Shown here one piece after another: positions 57,263 to 64,000 of a DNA stretch of 64,000 nt. Position 1 is the stretch's first letter. Every line of letters starts with the position of its first letter. The notes below the pieces were generated by a model. It searched no databases, was not told where the DNA came from, and saw nothing but the letters and a program-made list of their open reading frames with translations. The stretch is from Karalla daura (Eukaryota; Chordata; Actinopteri; Chaetodontiformes; Leiognathidae): assembly GCA_029224185.1 (NCBI GenBank), contig CM055196.1:372001-436000 (forward strand), in the 5' to 3' direction. A program made the translations under genes and the position numbers.

Positions 57263-59316
57263 AAGCTTTTGCTGCCATGTTCAGCATGTTGGACACTACT
57301 ATACAGCAAATTGCCTGTATTGTGTTCACAAAGCCGATCTCGGCCGTTTTACAGAACTGACACCGTGAAACTGAGTGAAAATTCATTTCAGAAGCTCTTT
57401 CTACCACATTCATCATGTTGGCCTAAACTGCAGGGCAAAATGGCGATAATGTTTTCAGAAAGCCAAGTTGACAAGCCTTTTTATGGAACTGCGAACGCGA
57501 AACTGAGAAAACGCATTTGAGAAGCTTTTGCTGCCACCTTCAGCATGTTGGCCCCTACTATACAGCAAATTGCCTGTATTGTGTTCACAAAGCCGATTTC
57601 GGCCGTTTTACAGAACTGCAACCGTGAAACTGAGTGAAAATTCATTTCAGTAGCGCTTTCTACCACATTCAACATGTTGGCCCAAAATGCACAGCAAAAT
57701 GCCTGTAATGTGTTTTGAAAGCCAAGTTGAGCCTTTTTATAGAACTACGAACGCGAAACTGAGAAAATGTATTTGAGAAGCTTTTGCTGCCATGTTCAGC
57801 ATGTTGGACACTACTATACAGCAAATTGCCTGTATTGTGTTCACAAAGCCGATTTCGGCCGTTTCAGAGAACTGCGAGCGTCAGACTGTGGGACGATGCA
57901 TTTCAGAATCTCTTTCTACCACATTCATCATGTTGGCCCAAACTGCACAGCAAAATGCCTGTAATGTGTTCTGAAAGCCAAGTTAAGCCTTTTTATAGAA
58001 CTAGGAACGCGAAACTGAGAAAATGTATTTGAGAAGCTTTTGCTGCCATGTTCAGCATGTTGGACACTACTATACAGCAAATTGCCTGTATTGTGTTCAC
58101 AAAGCCGATTTCGGTCGTTTTACAGAACTGCGAGCGTCAGACTGTGGGACGATGCATTTCAGAATCTCTTTCTACCACATTCATCATGTTGGCCCAAACT
58201 GCACAGCAAAATGCCTGTAATGTGTTCTGAAAGCCAAGTTAAGCCTTTTTATAGAACTACGAACGCGAAACTGAGAAAATGTATTTGAGAAGCTTTTGCT
58301 GCCATGTTCAGCATGTTGGACACTACTATACAGCAAATTGCCTGTATTGTGTTCACAAAGCCGATCTCGGCCGTTTTACAGAACTGACACCGTGAAACTG
58401 AGTGAAAATTCATTTCAGAAGCTCTTTCTACCACATTCATCATGTTGGCCTAAACTGCAGGGCAAAATGGCGATAATGTTTTCAGAAAGCCAAGTTGACA
58501 AGCCTTTTTATGGAACTGCGAACGCGAAACTGAGAAAACGCATTTGAGAAGCTTTTGCTGCCACCTTCAGCATGTTGGCCCCTACTATACAGCAAATTGC
58601 CTGTATTGTGTTCACAAAGCCGATTTCGGCCGTTTTACAGAACTGCAACCGTGAAACTGAGTGAAAATTCATTTCAGTAGCGCTTTCTACCACATTCAAC
58701 ATGTTGGCCCAAAATGCACAGCAAAATGCCTGTAATGTGTTTTGAAAGCCAAGTTGAGCCTTTTTATAGAACTACGAACGCGAAACTGAGAAAATGTATT
58801 TGAGAAGCTTTTGCTGCCATGTTCAGCATGTTGGACACTACTATACAGCAAATTGCCTGTATTGTGTTCACAAAGCCGATTTCGGCCGTTTCAGAGAACT
58901 GCGAGCGTCAGACTGTGGGACGATGCATTTCAGAATCTCTTTCTACCACATTCATCATGTTGGCCCAAACTGCACAGCAAAATGCCTGTAATGTGTTCTG
59001 AAAGCCAAGTTAAGCCTTTTTATAGAACTAGGAACGCGAAACTGAGAAAATGTATTTGAGAAGCTTTTGCTGCCATGTTCAGCATGTTGGACACTACTAT
59101 ACAGCAAATTGCCTGTATTGTGTTCACAAAGCCGATTTCGGTCGTTTTACAGAACTGCGAGCGTCAGACTGTGGGACGATGCATTTCAGAATCTCTTTCT
59201 ACCACATTCATCATGTTGGCCCAAACTGCACAGCAAAATGCCTGTAATGTGTTCTGAAAGCCAAGTTAAGCCTTTTTATAGAACTACGAACGCGAAACTG
59301 AGAAAATGTATTTGAG
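57263..59316. repeat. Right-flank tandem duplication (2 x 1027 bp, four units each)
   Basis: Units at 57263-58289 (259 + 3 x 256 bp) repeat at 58290-59316, with no difference seen by eye. The units are types absent from the core: gatctcggcc with gaactgacaccgtg, agaatctctttc, aagttaagcc, and gaactaggaacgcg once per copy. The length matches the Y-D-P-O block (1027) only because each contains one 259-bp unit. Confidence 0.9.
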
Positions 59317-59572
59317 AAGCTTTTGCTGCCATGTTCAGCATGTTGGACACTACTATACAGCAAATTGCCTGTATTGTGTTCACAAAGCCGATTTCGGTCG
59401 TTTTACAGAACTGCAACCGTGAAACTGAGTGAAAATGCATTTCAGTAGCTCTTTCTACCACATTCATCATGTTGGCCCAAACTGCAGGGCAAAATGCCTG
59501 TAATGTGTTCTGAAAGCCAAGTTGAGCCTATTTATAGAACTACGAACGCGACACTGAGAACACGCATTTGAG

Positions 59573-62500
59573 AAGCTTTTGCTGCAAGATTCAGCAGTTG
59601 GCCCCTACTATACAGCAAATTGCCTGTATGGTGTTCACCAAGCCGATTTCGGCCGTTTCACAGAACTACGAGCGTGAAACTGTAGGAAAATGCATGTCAG
59701 AAGCTCTTTCTACCACATGCATCATGTTGGCCACAACTGCACAGCAAAATGCCTGTCATGTGTGTTCCGACAGCCAAGTTGAGCCTTTTTGTAGAACTGC
59801 GAACGCGAAACTGAGAAAATGCATTTGAGAAGCTTTTGCTGCCATATTCAGCATGTTGGCCACTACGATACAGCAGATTGCCTGTATTGTGTTCACAAAG
59901 CCGATTTCGTCCGTTTCAGAGAACTGCGAGCGTCAAACTGTGGGAAGATGCATTTCAGAAGCTCTTTCAACCACATTCATCATGTTAGCCCAAACTGCAC
60001 AGCAAAATGCCTGTAATGTGTTCTGAAACCCAAGTTGAGCCTTTTTGTAGAACTGCGAACGCGAAACTGAGAAAATGTATTTGAGAAGCTTTTGCTGCCA
60101 TGTTCAGCATGTTGGCCCCTACTATACAGCAAGTTGCCGGTATTGTGTTCACAAAGCCGATTTCGGCGGTTTTACAGAACTGCAACCGTGAAACTGAGTG
60201 AAAATTCATTTCAGAAGCTCTTTCTACCACATTCATCATGTTGGCCTAAACTGCAGGGAAAAATGCCTATAATGTGTTCAGAAAGCCAAGTTGACAAGCC
60301 TTTTTATGGAACTGCGAACGCGAAACTGAGAAAACGCATTTGAGAAGCTTTTGCTGCCACCTTCAGCATGTTGGCCCCTACTATACAGCAAAGTGCCTGT
60401 ATTGTGTTCACAAAGCCGATTTCGGCTGTTTTACAGAACTGCAACCGTGAAACTGAGTGAAAATTCATTTCAGTAGCTCTTTCTACAACATTCAACATGT
60501 TGGCCCAAAATGCACAGCAAAATGCCTATAATGTTTTCAGAAAGCCAAGTTGACAAGCCTTTTTATGGAACTGCGAACGCAAAACTGAGAAAACGCATTT
60601 GAGAAGCTTTTGCTGCCACCTTCAGCATGTTGGCCCCTACTATACAGCAAAGTGCCTGTATTGTGTTCACAAAGCCGATTTCGGCCGTTTTACAGAACTG
60701 CAACCGTGAAACTGAGTGAAAATTCATTTCAGTAGCTCTTTCTACCACATTCAACATGTTGGCCCAAAATGCACAGCAAAATGCCTGTAATGTATTCTGA
60801 AAGCCAAGTTGAGCCTTTTTATAGAACTACGAACGCGAAACTGAGAAAACGCATTTGAGAAGCTTTTTCTGCCATGTTCAGCATGTTGGACACTACTATA
60901 CAGCAAATTGCCTGTATTGTGTTCACAAAGCCGATTTCGGCCGTTTTACAGAACTGCAACCGTGAAACTGAGTGAAAATTCATTTCAGTAGCTCTTTCTA
61001 CCACATTCAACATGTTGGCCCAAAATGGACAGCAAAATGCCTGTAATGTATTCTGAAAGCCAAGTTGAGCCTTCTTATAGAACTACGAAAGCGAAACTGA
61101 GAAAACGCATTTGAGAAGCTTTTGCTGTCATATTCAGCATGTTGGCCACTACTATACAGCAGATTGCCTGTATTGTGTTCACAAAGCCGATTTCGGCCGT
61201 TTCAGAGAACTGCGAGTGTCAGACTGTGGGACGATGCATTTCAGAATCTCTTTCTACCACATTCATCATGTTGGCCCAAACTGCACAGCAAAATGCCTGT
61301 AATGTGTTCTGAAAGCCAAGTTAAGCCTTTTTATAGAACTACGAACGCGAAACTGAGAAAATGTATTTGAGAAGCTTTTGCTGCCATGTTCAGCATGTTG
61401 GACACTACTATACAGCAAATTGCCTGTATTGTGTTCACAAAGCCGATTTCGGCGGTTTTACAGAACTGCAACCGTGAAACTGAGTGAAAATTCATTTCAG
61501 AAGCTCTTTCTACCACATTCATCATGTTGGCCTAAACTGCAGGGAAAAATGCCTATAATGTGTTCAGAAAGCCAAGTTGACAAGCCTTTTTATGGAACTG
61601 CAAACGCGAAACTGAGAAAACGCATTTGAGAAGCTTTTGCTGCCACCTTCAGCATGTTGGCCCCTACTATACAGCAAAGTGCCTGTATTGTGTTCACAAA
61701 GCCGATTTCGGCTGTTTTACAGAACTGCAACCGTGAAACTGAGTGAAAATTCATTTCAGTAGCTCTTTCTACAACATTCAACATGTTGGCCCAAAATGCA
61801 CAGCAAAATGCCTATAATGTTTTCAGAAAGCCAAGTTGACAAGCCTTTTTATGGAACTGCGAACGCAAAACTGAGAAAACGCATTTGAGAAGCTTTTGCT
61901 GCCACCTTCAGCATGTTGGCCCCTACTATACAGCAAAGTGCCTGTATTGTGTTCACAAAGCCGATTTCGGCCGTTTTACAGAACTGCAACCGTGAAACTG
62001 AGTGAAAATTCATTTCAGTAGCTCTTTCTACCACATTCAACATGTTGGCCCAAAATGCACAGCAAAATGCCTGTAATGTATTCTGAAAGCCAAGTTGAGC
62101 CTTTTTATAGAACTACGAACGCGAAACTGAGAAAACGCATTTGAGAAGCTTTTTCTGCCATGTTCAGCATGTTGGACACTACTATACAGCAAATTGCCTG
62201 TATTGTGTTCACAAAGCCGATTTCGGCCGTTTTACAGAACTGCAACCGTGAAACTGAGTGAAAATTCATTTCAGTAGCTCTTTCTACCACATTCAACATG
62301 TTGGCCCAAAATGGACAGCAAAATGCCTGTAATGTATTCTGAAAGCCAAGTTGAGCCTTCTTATAGAACTACGAAAGCGAAACTGAGAAAACGCATTTGA
62401 GAAGCTTTTGCTGTCATATTCAGCATGTTGGCCACTACTATACAGCAGATTGCCTGTATTGTGTTCACAAAGCCGATTTCGGCCGTTTCAGAGAACTGCG

Positions 62501-62913
62501 AGTGTCAGACTGTGGGACGATGCATTTCAGAATCTCTTTCTACCACATTCATCATGTTGGCCCAAACTGCACAGCAAAATGCCTGTAATGTGTTCTGAAA
62601 GCCAAGTTAAGCCTTTTTATAGAACTACGAACGCGAAACTGAGAAAATGTATTTGAGAAGCTTTTGCTGCCATGTTCAGCATGTTGGACACTACTATACA
62701 GCAAATTGCCTGTATTGTGTTCACAAAGCCGATTTCGGTCGTTTTACAGAACTGCAACCGTGAAACTGAGTGAAAATGCATTTCAGTAGCTCTTTCTACC
62801 ACATTCATCATGTTGGCCTAAACTGCACGGCAAAATGCCTGTAATGTGTTCTGAACGCCAAGTTGAGCCTATTTATAGAACTACGAACGCGACACTGAGA
62901 ACACGCATTTGAG
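59573..62913. repeat. Right-flank HOR, first copy (13 units, 3341 bp)
   Basis: The block begins with a strongly diverged unit (ctgcaagattcagcagttgg, catgtgtgttccgac, gacactgagaacacgc just before it). It recurs 3341 bp downstream. It contains an internal five-unit duplication of 1286 bp. Its unit lengths (257, 256, 259, 259, 3 x 256, 259, 259, 4 x 256) sum to 3341. Confidence 0.88.
60086..62657. repeat. Nested five-unit duplication (2 x 1286 bp)
   Basis: Units at 60086-61371 repeat at 61372-62657. The first unit of each copy differs in its opening (ttggcccctactatac with caagttgccgg, versus ttggacactactatac with caaattgcctg). Near 61600 the second copy reads aactgcaaacgcg for aactgcgaacgcg. 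Otherwise they match. Confidence 0.88.
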
Positions 62914-64000
62914 AAGCTTTTGCTGCAAGATTCAGCAGTTGGCCCCTACTATACAGCAAATTGCCTGTATGGTGTTCACCAAGCCGATTTCGGCCGTTTC
63001 ACAGAACTACGAGCGTGAAACTGTAGGAAAATGCATGTCAGAAGCTCTTTCTACCACATGCATCATGTTGGCCACAACTGCACAGCAAAATGCCTGTCAT
63101 GTGTGTTCCGACAGCCAAGTTGAGCCTTTTTGTAGAACTGCGAACGCGAAACTGAGAAAATGCATTTGAGAAGCTTTTGCTGCCATATTCAGCATGTTGG
63201 CCACTACGATACAGCAGATTGCCTGTATTGTGTTCACAAAGCCGATTTCGTCCGTTTCAGAGAACTGCGAGCGTCAAACTGTGGGAAGATGCATTTCAGA
63301 AGCTCTTTCAACCACATTCATCATGTTAGCCCAAACTGCACAGCAAAATGCCTGTAATGTGTTCTGAAACCCAAGTTGAGCCTTTTTGTAGAACTGCGAA
63401 CGCGAAACTGAGAAAATGTATTTGAGAAGCTTTTGCTGCCATGTTCAGCATGTTGGCCCCTACTATACAGCAAGTTGCCGGTATTGTGTTCACAAAGCCG
63501 ATTTCGGCGGTTTTACAGAACTGCAACCGTGAAACTGAGTGAAAATTCATTTCAGAAGCTCTTTCTACCACATTCATCATGTTGGCCTAAACTGCAGGGA
63601 AAAATGCCTATAATGTGTTCAGAAAGCCAAGTTGACAAGCCTTTTTATGGAACTGCGAACGCGAAACTGAGAAAACGCATTTGAGAAGCTTTTGCTGCCA
63701 CCTTCAGCATGTTGGCCCCTACTATACAGCAAAGTGCCTGTATTGTGTTCACAAAGCCGATTTCGGCTGTTTTACAGAACTGCAACCGTGAAACTGAGTG
63801 AAAATTCATTTCAGTAGCTCTTTCTACAACATTCAACATGTTGGCCCAAAATGCACAGCAAAATGCCTATAATGTTTTCAGAAAGCCAAGTTGACAAGCC
63901 TTTTTATGGAACTGCGAACGCAAAACTGAGAAAACGCATTTGAGAAGCTTTTGCTGCCACCTTCAGCATGTTGGCCCCTACTATACAGCAAAGTGCCTGT
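62914..64000. repeat. Right-flank HOR, partial second copy
   Basis: This is the first 1087 bp of a second 3341-bp block, cut by the window edge. The unit just before it (62658) differs from its counterpart at 59317 in ggcctaaactgcacggc and ctgaacgcc. Confidence 0.88.

Larger units (their letters stand above)
19236..64000. repeat. Satellite array B: tandem 256-bp units with HOR structure
   Basis: The array holds about 175 head-to-tail units of 256 bp, with recurrent length variants. U units are 257 bp (tactaatcagcaaaattg). D-like units are 259 bp (gttgacaagcc for gttgagcc). Truncated units of 110 and 251 bp also occur. Almost every unit has one HindIII site (AAGCTT), taken here as the unit start. 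Most have EagI (CGGCCG) in gatttcggccg. Since 256 is not a multiple of 3, no reading frame continues from unit to unit. The array runs off the right edge. The family is not recognised. Confidence 0.97.

Noticed and set aside
19236..64000. Recurrent 60-121 codon frames in array B, many rich in Cys, Ser and His on the + strand
   Set aside because: Most begin at non-ATG codons inside the HindIII region and end within one unit. 256 bp is not a multiple of 3, so no frame persists. Both strands are equally open. The Cys-rich look comes from tgctgcc and catgttgg repeats.
19236..64000. CRISPR array
   Set aside because: Repeats are hundreds of bases long and contiguous, with no unique spacers, no short direct repeat and no cas genes.

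Overview
This window is satellite DNA from end to end, and I see no gene in it. Two unrelated tandem arrays fill all 64 kb. Array A (about 1-19235) has a ~771-bp monomer. Array B (about 19236-64000) has a 256-bp monomer that is itself a diverged dimer of ~129 + ~127 bp. The switch between them is abrupt, within two shared bases. Both arrays run off the window, so their true lengths are unknown. Many short open frames recur once per repeat on both strands. They are by-products of the tandem repetition, not genes.

Uninterrupted tandem satellite of this length, with multi-monomer higher-order repeats (HORs), points to a eukaryotic chromosome in centromeric, pericentromeric, subtelomeric or other heterochromatic DNA. 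I do not recognise either monomer and cannot name the species or lineage. I see no telomeric repeats, rRNA, tRNA, transposon ORFs or inserted mobile elements.

Array A. From 4187 to 15751 there are three consecutive copies of a 3855-bp HOR of five monomers in the order A-B-A-B-C (772, 771, 772, 771, 769 bp). To the left (1-4186) lies an irregular stretch with two recombinant monomers (1104-1876, B-to-A; 3416-4186, A-to-C). To the right (15752-19235) are more diverged monomers with a 2051-bp periodicity. Two of these carry internal deletions of 264 and 298 bp flanked by short homologies, and the last is cut off at the junction with array B.

Array B. The 256-bp units fall into about 17 variants, which I letter by diagnostic bases. 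The core (23264-51876) is built from two HOR recipes that share the opening T-G-U. Form I is T-G-U-Q-Q3-L-N-Q2-R-Y-D-T'-F (13 units, 3332 bp). Form II is T-G-U-Y-D-P-O-C-L-N110-W-F (12 units, 2925 bp), which carries a 110-bp truncated unit and a 251-bp unit as fixed scars. Copies differ by whole-unit insertions and deletions: 2561, 3076, 3332, 3844, 2925 and 3952 bp, and a 2666-bp I/II hybrid. Each length difference is accounted for by whole units. The flanks (19236-23263 and 51877-64000) hold partial or degenerating HORs. The right flank has its own nested duplications of 1027, 1286 and 3341 bp.

The window reads as a record of unequal homologous exchange: near-identical HORs in the interiors, diverged and deleted units at the edges, and recombinant monomers whose crossover intervals can be placed to tens of bases.
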